Source: JAFGKK01 sp964521085 (GTDB lineage: Bacteria; Chloroflexota; Anaerolineae; Anaerolineales; RBG-16-64-43). From it: 64,000 nt of DNA. A program made the translations under genes and the position numbers. Position 1 is the first letter of the stretch. Every line of letters starts with the position of its first letter. Shown here in pieces: positions 52,921-60,640 of the stretch. The DNA lies in assembly GCA_964521085.1 (NCBI GenBank), contig CAZFPL010000014.1, forward strand, positions 6,040 through 70,039. Direction: 5' to 3'. The notes below the pieces were generated by a model. It saw only the letters and a list, made by a program, of their open reading frames with translations. It did no database searches and had not been told where the DNA came from.

Positions 52921-53637
52921 CTATTTGCCGAAGTGCAGCTGGTAGGAGAGCCAATTCCCAAATTCTTGTTTCAGAGTCAACCCCGCCTTTTCCGCCCATC
53001 GTTTTTCCGTCTTCCGGAATGGGTAATCCGGATCGATGATAAATTCGCTGAAGCATGCCATTCCTTCCGGTTTCAGTATCCGCCGGCATTCTTCCAGAAC
53101 CCGCACCGGTTTGGGGATTTCCGGCAGACATGAAACCGCAAAAACTCGATCCACACTTTCGTCTGCAAAGGTAAAGTGATATGCATCTTCTATTCTGGGG
53201 ATGACGTTCTTTACGCCCTCTTTCGTGAAGCGTTCCTTCAGCCGCCGTATTACGCGTTCGGAAATATCAACAGCATACAGAGTACCGCCCGGCTGGATGG
53301 CGTTTGCGACCGCTTTCGTATACGATCCATTGCCCGGTCCAATTTCCAATACCTTCATACCTGGTTTTAAGTTCATACGCGCTGCGATTGTCTGTGGGTT
53401 CTGCCAGAATTTGCGGCGAATGGGATTATCGATAAATGTTGTCATGAAATCCGGAATAGGGAAATGATGATAATGCCGGACCCAACGGACGATCACCAGC
53501 GCAAAGAACATGAAATACATCGCAAATCCGATCGCGATCCATATCCACCCGATCTTCCAGACAGAAAGCGCAACGACCCCGATTGCACCGATTAGAATCC
53601 AATGCAGTAAAAAAGGGATCAAGATCTTTTTCGGCAT
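52921..53637 (-). CDS. Membrane-anchored SAM-dependent methyltransferase
   Basis: 238 residues. Two hydrophobic helices (about 6-28 and 30-50) precede a class I methyltransferase domain: VLEIGPGNGSYTKAVANAI is motif I, GTLYAVDIS the acidic strand, and VFAVSCLPEIPKPVRVLEEC and LKPEGMACFSEFI the later motifs. It may act on membrane lipids or quinones. GGAGG precedes the ATG at 53637. It sits between two palindromes. Confidence 0.85.
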   Translation of the reverse strand: MPKKILIPFLLHWILIGAIGVVALSVWKIGWIWIAIGFAMYFMFFALVIVRWVRHYHHFPIPDFMTTFIDNPIRRKFWQNPQTIAARMNLKPGMKVLEIGPGNGSYTKAVANAIQPGGTLYAVDISERVIRRLKERFTKEGVKNVIPRIEDAYHFTFADESVDRVFAVSCLPEIPKPVRVLEECRRILKPEGMACFSEFIIDPDYPFRKTEKRWAEKAGLTLKQEFGNWLSYQLHFGK

Positions 53638-53691
53638 GGTAGTCCTCCATCGAAACGGGTCGCCGGAATTAGGAAGTACGAGAATGATTAT

Positions 53692-53746
53692 TGCCAACGG
53701 CCTACGGATAGAAACCGCTCCGCGGGCGGCCACTCAGCCGTTTGCC
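53692..53746. repeat. attC-like palindrome
   Basis: Left end TGCCAACGGC and right end GCCGTTTGCC pair at 8 of 9 core positions, 55 bp overall, with an inner CCGCTCCGCGGGCGG hairpin. It lies 54 nt upstream of the methyltransferase start. Confidence 0.45.
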
Positions 53747-53806
53747 TGCCCTCGCGAAGTGCGCAGGTTTGGGTTGATTTTGGAACCTGCGCGATCACGC
53801 AGCGGG

Positions 53807-53886
53807 AGCCCGCCCCGGCTCCCCCCGCTTCCTCCGCTTCGCGAAGGCAGGCGCGAGGGCAGGCGCCGTGCGGGCCGGGGGCGCCT
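53807..53886. repeat. 80-bp GC-rich repeat, copy 1
   Basis: Matches 54530-54609 at 79 of 80 positions (offset 723; only 53871 c versus 54594 t differs). The ends AGCCCGCCCCGGC and GGCCGGGGGCGCCT are imperfect inverted repeats, and CTTCGCGAAG lies in the middle. Confidence 0.85.
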
Positions 53887-54143
53887 CGCCAAGCTGAATA
53901 GGACAAGCACTCCATCTGAAAATGGAATAGGGCATATTTTTTCCATTTTCTTCGTGCGGAGTCCACCTCCCCCCGTGTCCATGCATAACGTACGTTCTTC
54001 TATTTCGACAAACCTCCACCAACCGATCCGCCCTCACAAAGCAAATCACCTCCGTTTTTTGGAGGCGACTGGGATGACGAAGCGGGGGCCATTTTACCCG
54101 CAGCTGTTGATTGGGCTGAAAAGGACCGGGGAAAATATGTGAA

Positions 54144-54470
54144 TTATTTATCTTGGTCCTGTTTTCGTTTCAGTAAATTTTCTTCATTCTGCTGGTCAAT
54201 TTTTTGCTGGTCTTGCTGCATCATCTTCCTTTTTACTTCGACGTCTTTATCAGCTTCCACTTGTTCTTGTTGCCTTTGTTTCCTGTTTTTCTCAACCTGC
54301 AGGTCTATCTGCTTTTGTTCTTCCATACGGGTTTTCCTATCCAATTCTTGTTGCTTTTCCATTTCTTTTTGTTCTCGTTGCCTTTCCAACCTGTTTCGAT
54401 CCTGTTCTTTTTCCAGGTTTTTCCAATCGAGCCTGCGCTTGTTCATATCTTCACTCTGATTATTTGACAT
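54144..54470 (-). CDS. Highly charged coiled-coil protein
   Basis: 108 residues, almost entirely Lys, Arg, Glu, Gln and Asp with few hydrophobics. The pattern (LEKEQDRNRLERQREQKEME and similar) indicates one continuous helix, possibly a single-alpha-helix or coiled coil. The ATG at 54470 is preceded by AAGGA; an in-frame ATG nine codons further upstream has no ribosome site. No family is recognised. It starts 40 nt from a boundary palindrome, like a cassette gene. Confidence 0.55.
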   Translation of the reverse strand: MSNNQSEDMNKRRLDWKNLEKEQDRNRLERQREQKEMEKQQELDRKTRMEEQKQIDLQVEKNRKQRQQEQVEADKDVEVKRKMMQQDQQKIDQQNEENLLKRKQDQDK

Positions 54471-54510
54471 TTCAGCATCCTTCCAGTGTGCGCGCATCTT
54501 CTTTCGTACA

Positions 54511-54646
54511 GCCCAACGGTCGCCAGCGTAGCCCGCCCCGGCTCCCCCCGCTTCCTCCGCTTCGCGAAGGCAGGCGCGAGGGCAGGCGCCGTGTGGGCCG
54601 GGGGCGCCTGTTCATCCGTCCGGTATGTCAATCATTTTACTCGAAA
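54511..54646. repeat. attC-like palindrome enclosing the 80-bp repeat, plus motif
   Basis: Left end GCCCAACGGTCGCC (54511) and right end GGCGCCTGTTCATC (to 54616) are complementary at 8 of 10 core positions. Copy 2 of the 80-bp repeat forms the interior. CATTTTACTCGAAA follows at 54633-54646. On the minus strand the site ends 41 nt upstream of the coiled-coil gene start. Confidence 0.5.
54530..54609. repeat. 80-bp GC-rich repeat, copy 2
   Basis: Near-identical to 53807-53886. Here the repeat lies between AAC- and GTT-type ends, while copy 1 lacks the GTT end. Confidence 0.85.
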
Positions 54647-54741
54647 TGCAATCGAAGTATTTACCCTTAATTCCAGGCGCCGGAGGCCAGATCATCTTCA
54701 GGCGCTCGACCTGCCTGTTACCGGAAGTCATTTTACCCGGC

Positions 54742-54879
54742 ATGAGAAAAAAAGTTTATAAATGCGATTGTCGACCACGTGTTGAGATTCTTGTTCCATC
54801 ACGAATTATTTTCAAAAACCTCGCTCATACAGATGAAGGAACCTTAATTTCATACATCAAAGCTGTCATTAAAGCATAA
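54742..54879 (+). CDS. Doubtful 45-residue protein
   Basis: MRKKVYKCDC at the start and a C-terminal TDEGTLISYIKAVIKA look protein-like, and the frame begins right after a CATTTTACCCGG motif. No ribosome site is visible and it is opposite to most neighbours. It may be a gene fragment. Confidence 0.22.
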   Translation: MRKKVYKCDCRPRVEILVPSRIIFKNLAHTDEGTLISYIKAVIKA

Positions 54880-54922
54880 TGCCGGGTACGCCCGGCGTGG
54901 ATTGAGAATTAATATCGCCGGA

Positions 54923-55699
54923 TTACAAGTCGAATTCTGCCACAAGGAAAGTGTGATCGGAAGGACGCGCGGCCCTTCGCGCCGCAACGTCGATCCATGC
55001 TTTTTGCGCCCTGTCGGCGACCGCGCGGGTGGCCCAGATGTGATCCACGCGCCAGCCGACATTCCGTTTGACGGTGCCGACGGAGCGGTAATCCCAGTAG
55101 GTGTAGTGCCCGGCCTCGCCCGGGTGCAGCGTGCGGAACACGTCCACAAAGCCCCAGGCTCGGACCCTCTCCAGCGCGGCGCGGGCCAGGGGGTGAAAGT
55201 CAACATGCTCCTTATGCCGCTTGGGATCATATATGTCGATGGGCTCGGGGGCCACGTTGAGATCTCCGCACCAGATTAAGCGCTGGCGCGGGTCGAAGCG
55301 TCGTTCCAGCATTTCACGAAAACGTTCAAACCACTCCAGTTTGTAAGCGAAGTGTTCGGAATCCACTGCGCGGCCCTGGGGTACGTATGTATTGATCACG
55401 GTTACGCCAGCCGCCTTGGCGATGATAAGCCTTGCCTCATCCGGCTCCCGTCCGTCATCGATGCCGTAGGATATCTGCGTGGGCTTTTCCCGGCAGGCGA
55501 TGGCCACTCCCGCGTAGGCCTTCTGTCCTCGAAAGGCGACATGGTAGCCGGCCTCTCCGAAGGCCGCGACCGGAAAGTCGAAATCCTGGACCTTCGTTTC
55601 CTGCAGGCACAGGATATCGGGCTTTTCACGCAACAGCCATTCAATGATCTGATCGATCCGGGCGCGGACGGAGTTGGCGTTGAAGGTGGCGATCTTCAC
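54923..55699 (-). CDS. xthA: Exodeoxyribonuclease III
   Basis: 258 residues. The AP-endonuclease motifs are complete: KIATFNANSVRARI, LCLQETKVQD, YAGVAIACR, NTYVPQG, WCGDLNVAPEPIDIYDP, YTYWDYR, GWRVDHIW and PSDHTFLVAEF. The start is GTG at 55699 behind AAAGGAG, which gives the normal family length and overlaps the ycaQ stop as GTGA. It repairs abasic sites and blocked 3' ends. Coupling to ycaQ makes biochemical sense, since glycosylases leave abasic sites. Confidence 0.94.
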   Translation of the reverse strand: MKIATFNANSVRARIDQIIEWLLREKPDILCLQETKVQDFDFPVAAFGEAGYHVAFRGQKAYAGVAIACREKPTQISYGIDDGREPDEARLIIAKAAGVTVINTYVPQGRAVDSEHFAYKLEWFERFREMLERRFDPRQRLIWCGDLNVAPEPIDIYDPKRHKEHVDFHPLARAALERVRAWGFVDVFRTLHPGEAGHYTYWDYRSVGTVKRNVGWRVDHIWATRAVADRAQKAWIDVAARRAARPSDHTFLVAEFDL

Positions 55700-57129
55700 G
55701 GCCTTGCTCCTTTCATGATTTTGGAACAAGGGTTGCGCCGAACATTTCCGACCGGTGTCTTTGGTCTGGTCCGCGGCCGTAGTTTCCATTCGTGCATGAA
55801 AAGGGGATCGCCGGACAGGCGATCTGTCCGATCTTCCATAGGAAAAGGATTTTTATAACCACTTAACACCCCCCTTTTTTTTATGGCGCCTCTCAGCACG
55901 GTCTTGCACTTGGCCGGCCTGGTTTGCTCGACCACCAGGGTATCACATTGATTGAATCTTGCAAACTCTGCGACGATGGTTGAAAATTTTTCATAGAATT
56001 CATCGGGTGGTTTAAAATCGTTTTCCAAAGAAACACTATGGAATATCATGGTCCTGGATTTGCGATCGGCTTCGGGATCGACACGGCCGACGAATTTTTC
56101 GTCGAATAAAACCGGCAGGATAAAATAACCGTATTGTCTTTTCGGGGCCGGCGAATAGCATTCCAGCGTGTACTTAAAACCAAACAAACGTTCAAGGCGG
56201 TCGCGCTGGATGATTAAATTATCAAACGGCGAAAGCAAATATACCGGTTGTTCCAATTCCGGAAAATCAGCAATCCGGTCCACCATCCCGCGCAGTAAAA
56301 AATATCGATTCTCTTTTTCGTCCTCGATGATAGCGCTGGATATTTTTTTGTCTTCTATAAGTTCCTCCGCCGCCTGCATAAAAACGTCCCATTCGACCGC
56401 CCTGAAAATGGAGTCGCGTGCAGCGGCAGGTTGCATGAATTCATAGATCTCCTTCGGATTGGCAATACCCATGGATGAAAGCGCTTTAATTATCAAGTAT
56501 TCCGCCATTTCCTTTTCACTCGGCATCCTGGTATCGATCTCCGGCGGCAACACCCGTTCGGTTAAATCATAGACTTTTTGAAAATTCCGGCGTTCCGAAA
56601 TCATCAGTTCCCCGCGCCAGAACAGGATCTCCAGGGCCAATTTCGCAGGTTTCCAATCCCACCAGGCTCCGCCTTTTTTATCATCCGGACGGCTGAAATC
56701 CTTTGCCGTCAGCGCTCCTTCCTCACGGATCCGTTTCAGGATTAATTTAAAAGGAAGTTTGCTCCGCCTTGATGGATCCGGCAACCAGGGATGCGCGGGA
56801 TGATTAAAATTCCTCATTTTAAATAGAAAAAACCGATAGTCGGACATGGGCAGATAAGACATCGCGTGCGCCCAGTACTCAAAAACCGTTCGATCCACCG
56901 CCTGAAGGGTATGAAGCATGGCGTCAGCATAACCGGGCAAGCGCGTCCAAAGGGTGTGATGATGAGAACGCTCAATAATGTGAATAGTATCGATCTGAAT
57001 GTAGCCAAGCTGATCAACAATTTGAAGGGCGCCGGCCTTTCCCGGCGCCAAGCCCGATGAACTATTCAGTAATTGTGCGTTGAGTATGATCTTGCGCGCT
57101 GTGTGTTTTGACAATGCAACGGGTTTCAT
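55696..57129 (-). CDS. ycaQ: YcaQ/AlkX-like winged-helix DNA glycosylase
   Basis: 477 residues. The conserved catalytic segment GYIQIDTIHIIERSHHHTLW matches the QxD motif of YcaQ-type glycosylases, which remove bulky and crosslinked bases. YEYWAHAMSYLP and the C-terminal LLSPFDNLIIQRDRLERLFG and YGYFILPVLF are further family motifs. The protein is about 65 residues longer than E. coli YcaQ; the tail after GAIKKRGVLSGYKN is basic and has no clear fold. Its stop overlaps the xth start by 4 nt, so both are translated together. Confidence 0.88.
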   Translation of the reverse strand: MKPVALSKHTARKIILNAQLLNSSSGLAPGKAGALQIVDQLGYIQIDTIHIIERSHHHTLWTRLPGYADAMLHTLQAVDRTVFEYWAHAMSYLPMSDYRFFLFKMRNFNHPAHPWLPDPSRRSKLPFKLILKRIREEGALTAKDFSRPDDKKGGAWWDWKPAKLALEILFWRGELMISERRNFQKVYDLTERVLPPEIDTRMPSEKEMAEYLIIKALSSMGIANPKEIYEFMQPAAARDSIFRAVEWDVFMQAAEELIEDKKISSAIIEDEKENRYFLLRGMVDRIADFPELEQPVYLLSPFDNLIIQRDRLERLFGFKYTLECYSPAPKRQYGYFILPVLFDEKFVGRVDPEADRKSRTMIFHSVSLENDFKPPDEFYEKFSTIVAEFARFNQCDTLVVEQTRPAKCKTVLRGAIKKRGVLSGYKNPFPMEDRTDRLSGDPLFMHEWKLRPRTRPKTPVGNVRRNPCSKIMKGARP

Positions 57130-57283
57130 ATTATGTTGGGATCATAATACAAAATTTTTTCCTTCCGTCACCAATCCATTCAACGTACAGGGATACGTCT
57201 TATGCTTAAGTTTTCTTCTCGGTTCAATCGGAAAATGATGGGGAATAGTGCGCCCACCGATGCCTCCTGGGCTTGCATATATT

Positions 57284-57613
57284 CTATTTATTCTCTGTTC
57301 CCCGCGGTCCCTTCGATTCTCTTTGTAGATTACTGGTTTTCGGGGGTGTCAATCCTTTTTTCTTTTTTGAAGCTACGCTTGTTATTTGTCCCTGTATTTC
57401 AACATTTGCCCCTTCCTGGATTTCTACATTACCTTTCAACTCCACTTTGCTATTCTTGCCAAAGATGACGTTGGCGCCCTTCTTGATGATGATGGAAGGC
57501 TCATTGGATGATGATGGATAGACGCTTCCACAAAAAGAACACTGAACACGATCCGCGTCCAGATGTTCAAATTTTGTGGATCCGCATTGCGTGCATTCGA
57601 ATCCTTTTTTCAT
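57284..57613 (-). CDS. Zinc-ribbon protein with short bactofilin-like repeat
   Basis: 109 residues. FECTQCGSTKFEHL and VQCSFCGSVYPS supply a four-cysteine zinc ribbon. The middle (NVIFGKNSKVELKGNVEIQE, then GANVEIQGQI) has the hydrophobic alternation of polymer-forming bactofilin turns. The C-terminus is basic and disordered. GGGAGG lies 12 nt before the ATG. Function is unknown. It is separated from ycaQ by 154 nt without features. Confidence 0.65.
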   Translation of the reverse strand: MKKGFECTQCGSTKFEHLDADRVQCSFCGSVYPSSSNEPSIIIKKGANVIFGKNSKVELKGNVEIQEGANVEIQGQITSVASKKKKGLTPPKTSNLQRESKGPRGTENK

Positions 57614-58054
57614 CGCCGATTATTCCTCCCGTTGTCTTCTGGTTCACGACATGTAGGACGTTTGTTTTTCAGCTCGCGATTGAATACGCGGGACATTCAA
57701 ATCCGATGGATGGCGGCTCGGGCATTTGCCGCTGTCCATTTTATCCGAAAATATAAAAAGGCATTCCAATCGAATTTTCATCGCGCCAGGCCGTGTTTTT
57801 TCAATCCCTTGTATTCATCGGCAGATAAAAGGCCTGCCCTCGCGCATCAGGGGTCGGGGCGCTCCCCCTGAGTTTAAAGTCTTGGCGATCTTCCGAAGCG
57901 GAGATTTCTCGAGTGGGGGAAACATCCCGACTCGCGCTAATCTCGTTGAGCGGGATACTGGCGATGCGGGGAGGAGTTCGCCCGAAAGCGCTGGTGGGGC
58001 GTTTTATGTGAGCTTTCGGGCATTAATTTCCTTTTTACCAACGAAACAAATACG
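57614..58054. other. Intergenic stretch upstream of the second CarD gene
   Basis: No gene supported. It contains a motif copy (57737-57750, CATTTTATCCGAAA) and a hairpin with stem GCCCGAAAGC (57980-57989 with 58012-58021, 22-nt loop) followed by a T-rich stretch, which may end upstream transcripts. Confidence 0.5.
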
Positions 58055-58063
58055 TGGTATACT
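58055..58063 (+). promoter_or_regulatory. Extended -10 promoter of CarD paralog 2
   Basis: TGGTATACT fits TGnTATAMT. TTTACC lies at about -35. The transcript would start about 25 nt before the leader hairpin, the same layout as at paralog 1. Confidence 0.55.
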
Positions 58064-58095
58064 ATTATCACCTTAATTGGATTTGTGGATTCTTT

Positions 58096-58125
58096 ATACC
58101 AGTCCTTTTCCGGCTGGTATTTTTG
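58096..58125 (+). terminator. Intrinsic-terminator hairpin in the leader of CarD paralog 2
   Basis: ATACCAGTC and GGCTGGTAT pair (one G-U), followed by TTTTG. The stem shares ACCAGTCCTT...GGCTGGT with the leader of paralog 1. It lies 38 nt before the start codon. Confidence 0.7.
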
Positions 58126-58162
58126 TTCCCCGGTCGCAATGTTAAGAAAGCATGAGGTGAAC

Positions 58163-58666
58163 ATGTCGTTTAATATCGGCGATAAAGTAATTCATTCCAC
58201 CCACGGTTTCGCAGAGGTTATTAACGTTGAGTCGAGGGAAGTATCCGGTATTTCCTCTGAATATTATGTTGTTCAAACACGGACCTTATTGCTGTGGATT
58301 CCCTTGATCACTCAAACGAAAGAAAGTCTCCGACTGCCGACCTCGAAAATCAAATTTGCCAACCTGGTCGATATTTTGCGATCCCATAATTTGCCGCTTC
58401 CCGAGAATCGCAATGAACGGAAATCCCGAATTCACAATATGCTAACGGACGGCGCCATTGAATCCATTTGCGGCCTTATTCGCGACCTCTCCTTCTGTCG
58501 GAAAAGCAAAAAACTGAATGATACCGAAACCTCCATTTATAAAAGTGCGGTAAATAAGCTTATCGACGAATGGCAATATTCCATGTCCATTTCCGAGGCA
58601 CAAGCAACGAGAGAATTAAACTCGCTCCTCGATGAAAGCTATACACTATCCTCGAACAATAATTGA
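58163..58666 (+). CDS. CarD-family transcriptional regulator, paralog 2
   Basis: 167 residues. FNIGDKVIHSTHGFAEVINV is the polymerase-interacting domain start, and LLLWIPLITQ its last strand. The C-terminal domain keeps ESICGLIRDLSFCRKSKKLN and AVNKLIDEW. GAGGTG precedes the ATG. Like paralog 1 it has its own plus-strand promoter and terminator-like leader. Presence of two such genes 7 kb apart suggests that they are accessory regulators, not the single housekeeping CarD. Confidence 0.85.
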   Translation: MSFNIGDKVIHSTHGFAEVINVESREVSGISSEYYVVQTRTLLLWIPLITQTKESLRLPTSKIKFANLVDILRSHNLPLPENRNERKSRIHNMLTDGAIESICGLIRDLSFCRKSKKLNDTETSIYKSAVNKLIDEWQYSMSISEAQATRELNSLLDESYTLSSNNN

Positions 58667-58809
58667 TTTCTCCGAACCGGGGTTTGCCGCGCGTCGGAAA
58701 TTGATCAACAGGGAGCCTGCTCCCGCATGTGCCCATTGCGTTGGAAAACCATCGGCGCTCCCCGTGGTAGGGCCAATTCGCATGCCGCTGCGGGTTGGGG
58801 ATTTTTATA

Positions 58810-59115
58810 TTACTGGTTTTTATTAACCTCTAAAGTCAATTTATATGGTGTGGTAATTGTGTCCCACATAACAAAACACCACCAAATATATGATATTAGA
58901 AGAAATATTGTTGCCGAAATTAATGATTGATTATCTCCAAATATATAAGCATAGACCGCATTCAATACCAAAATACCAAGGATTATTCTTAATGGCGTCC
59001 AGAAGAAAAACAAAATCGCATATTTCCATTTATTCAAATATGCACATCCCAATCCCGGAATTACGAGGTTTAGAAAAACTGCTGTTATCGGGTTCTTCTT
59101 ATTCATGCGATTCAT
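58810..59115 (-). CDS. Small membrane protein
   Basis: 101 residues with three hydrophobic segments. The start MNRMNKKNPITAVFLNLVIP and LGCAYLNKWKYAILFF resemble small TM2-like/DUF membrane proteins. GGGGAA precedes the ATG at 59115. The gene is bounded by a palindrome on its 5' side (59159-59221). Function is unknown. Confidence 0.65.
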   Translation of the reverse strand: MNRMNKKNPITAVFLNLVIPGLGCAYLNKWKYAILFFFWTPLRIILGILVLNAVYAYIFGDNQSLISATIFLLISYIWWCFVMWDTITTPYKLTLEVNKNQ

Positions 59116-59158
59116 TTCATATTCCCCTTTTTTATGATACTACTCCGAGGGGTAAAAG

Positions 59159-59221
59159 GTCCAACAGCCTGCGTCTCAGGCGCTTAGCCGGCTGTGCACA
59201 CCGTCACTCATTTTACATGAA
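59159..59221. repeat. Boundary palindrome plus CATTTTACATGAAA motif
   Basis: Left end GTCCAACAGCC (fits RYYYAAC) pairs with GGCTGTGCACACC; CATTTTACATGAA follows at 59209-59221. Homologous to the site at 49499-49562 over most of its length. It fills the gap between two minus-strand genes. Confidence 0.55.
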
Positions 59222-59254
59222 ATCTCAAAATTCTTTTTAGCTATCATTCCACAT

Positions 59255-59704
59255 TCAGTCTTCGGATTTAAAACACAGGATCACGCCTCCATCCGCATGG
59301 GCTCGGGTAATTCCCTCACGTAAATATAAAGTTGCGGCATCCTCTATCGCATCGTATTCTGCGTACGCAAAATCAATATTGTCGGAAAAGTAGATCCGCT
59401 GCACACCCGGATCGAAATACCATGTTCCGGCGATACCCGGAGACGGAGGGTAATAAAACGCCTGATCCACAAAGCCTCCGTCCGGCATAAAGGTAACCAT
59501 TCCGATGGAGGCGATCAATCCATATTCATGCCCCTGGCAGGCATATTCACCCAACGGAAACAGTCCGGTCGTCGGAGAAGAACCTCCGATGGGAGTTTGT
59601 GTGGAGGATGAAAAGGAGGGGGTACGAATTTCTTGACCGATTTTGCAACTCGAAATAATAAGGAGGAATGCAATCGAGATTGTTGCTTTATGGATATGTG
59701 CCAA
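59255..59704 (-). CDS. Small lipoprotein
   Basis: 149 residues from a TTG at 59704, chosen because it puts the lipobox (ISSC, Cys20) at the end of a normal signal peptide. A longer frame from an ATG at 59788 would bury the signal 28 residues in. A Ser/Thr/Pro linker follows, then a compact domain (YACQGHEYGLIASIGMVTFM, GTWYFDPGVQRIYFSD) that resembles lipocalin-like or beta-barrel secreted proteins. No ligand is known. The ribosome site is weak. Confidence 0.62.
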   Translation of the reverse strand: MAHIHKATISIAFLLIISSCKIGQEIRTPSFSSSTQTPIGGSSPTTGLFPLGEYACQGHEYGLIASIGMVTFMPDGGFVDQAFYYPPSPGIAGTWYFDPGVQRIYFSDNIDFAYAEYDAIEDAATLYLREGITRAHADGGVILCFKSED

Positions 59705-59985
59705 ATTCCGCTCGCTTGTTTTCCTTGGCGGCCGGATTCGGGAATTCGAAATCGCCCGCCACAAATTTCCCTGGAATGTATTCGTCATCGCCAGCCCCGG
59801 TTTGTTCTTGCCAAGATAATTTGGATGAACTGGTATGCGTTATGGTTTTGGGAACACCGCCTGCCGATTGCGGCGGCCTAGCGGCTTGATTCTATCGTAT
59901 TCCAAAATCAGTTGTATAGACCAATGGGTTCTCTTCCAATTGGCATTTCTTTAAAACCGGGGAAGGCCAAGCAGGGAGAGGATGA

Positions 59986-60606
59986 CTACCGCGCTTCCAA
60001 TATCTCCCTGCCGGGAAGGATCTTCACCCCCGCCGCCTTCATCTCATCCAGTGCCGCTGCGGAATCGCCCGCCTGCAGGTTCACCCCTCGGCAGGCGTCT
60101 TCGATGACGTAGGCCCGGAAACCCAGCTTGGCCGCGTCGAGCGCGGTGTACTTCACGCAATAATCGGTTGCCAGCCCCGCGATGTACACGTCGGATACTT
60201 TTTGTTTCCGCAGGTAATCGGCCAGCCCGGTGGAATTCTTGTGATCCGCGTCCAGGAATCCGCTGTAGCTGTCGATCTGCGGATCGGTCCCTTTTTGAAA
60301 AACCCGCGCGATGCGTTTCCGATCCAGCGCGGCCGCCAGCTCCGCCCCGTGCGTTCCCTGCACGCAGTGGTCCGGCCACAGCGTCTGCGGTGCGCCGTGA
60401 ATCGAAATGACCGCATACGTCGGCTTGCCATGCATGCTCGCAAAACTTCCGTGCCCGCGCGGGTGCCAATCCTGCGTCGCCGCCACCAGGTCGAATTTTT
60501 CCTGCAGCCGATTGGCAATCGGTATGATCGCATCGCCGTCCGGGACCGCCAGCGCACCGCCCGAGCAAAAATCGTTTTGGATATCCACCAGGATCAGCGC
60601 CTTCAT
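59986..60606 (-). CDS. pncA: Nicotinamidase/pyrazinamidase
   Basis: 206 residues. PncA converts nicotinamide to nicotinate. The catalytic triad is visible: Asp8 (VDIQNDF), the Lys in FQKGTD, and the Cys in LATDYCVKYTALDA. The metal site is TQDWHPRGHGSF. It follows the nicotinate phosphoribosyltransferase gene in the same direction, separated by 87 nt with a strong hairpin, so they form the NAD salvage pathway in order. The start at 60606 has AAGGAGTGG upstream. Confidence 0.95.
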   Translation of the reverse strand: MKALILVDIQNDFCSGGALAVPDGDAIIPIANRLQEKFDLVAATQDWHPRGHGSFASMHGKPTYAVISIHGAPQTLWPDHCVQGTHGAELAAALDRKRIARVFQKGTDPQIDSYSGFLDADHKNSTGLADYLRKQKVSDVYIAGLATDYCVKYTALDAAKLGFRAYVIEDACRGVNLQAGDSAAALDEMKAAGVKILPGREILEAR

Positions 60607-60640
60607 CGTTCCACTCCTTGTATCTCAAAGGAAGTCGAAA

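Larger units (their letters stand above)
53638..54143. other. Intergenic stretch with palindrome, 80-bp repeat and motif copy
   Basis: No gene that I can support. It holds the palindrome 53692-53746, repeat copy 1 (53807-53886) and a CATTTTACCCG motif (54090-54100). Short frames on both strands lack ribosome sites. Confidence 0.5.
54471..54922. other. Intergenic stretch with palindrome, 80-bp repeat and two motif copies
   Basis: Holds the palindrome 54511-54616 with repeat copy 2 inside, motif copies at 54633-54646 and 54729-54740, and one small doubtful plus-strand frame (54742-54879). Confidence 0.5.

Noticed and set aside
41249..59254. Calling a complete integron
   Set aside because: No integrase gene, no attI site, and right-end sequences fit GTTRRRY only partly. 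Reported as a hypothesis, not as an annotation.
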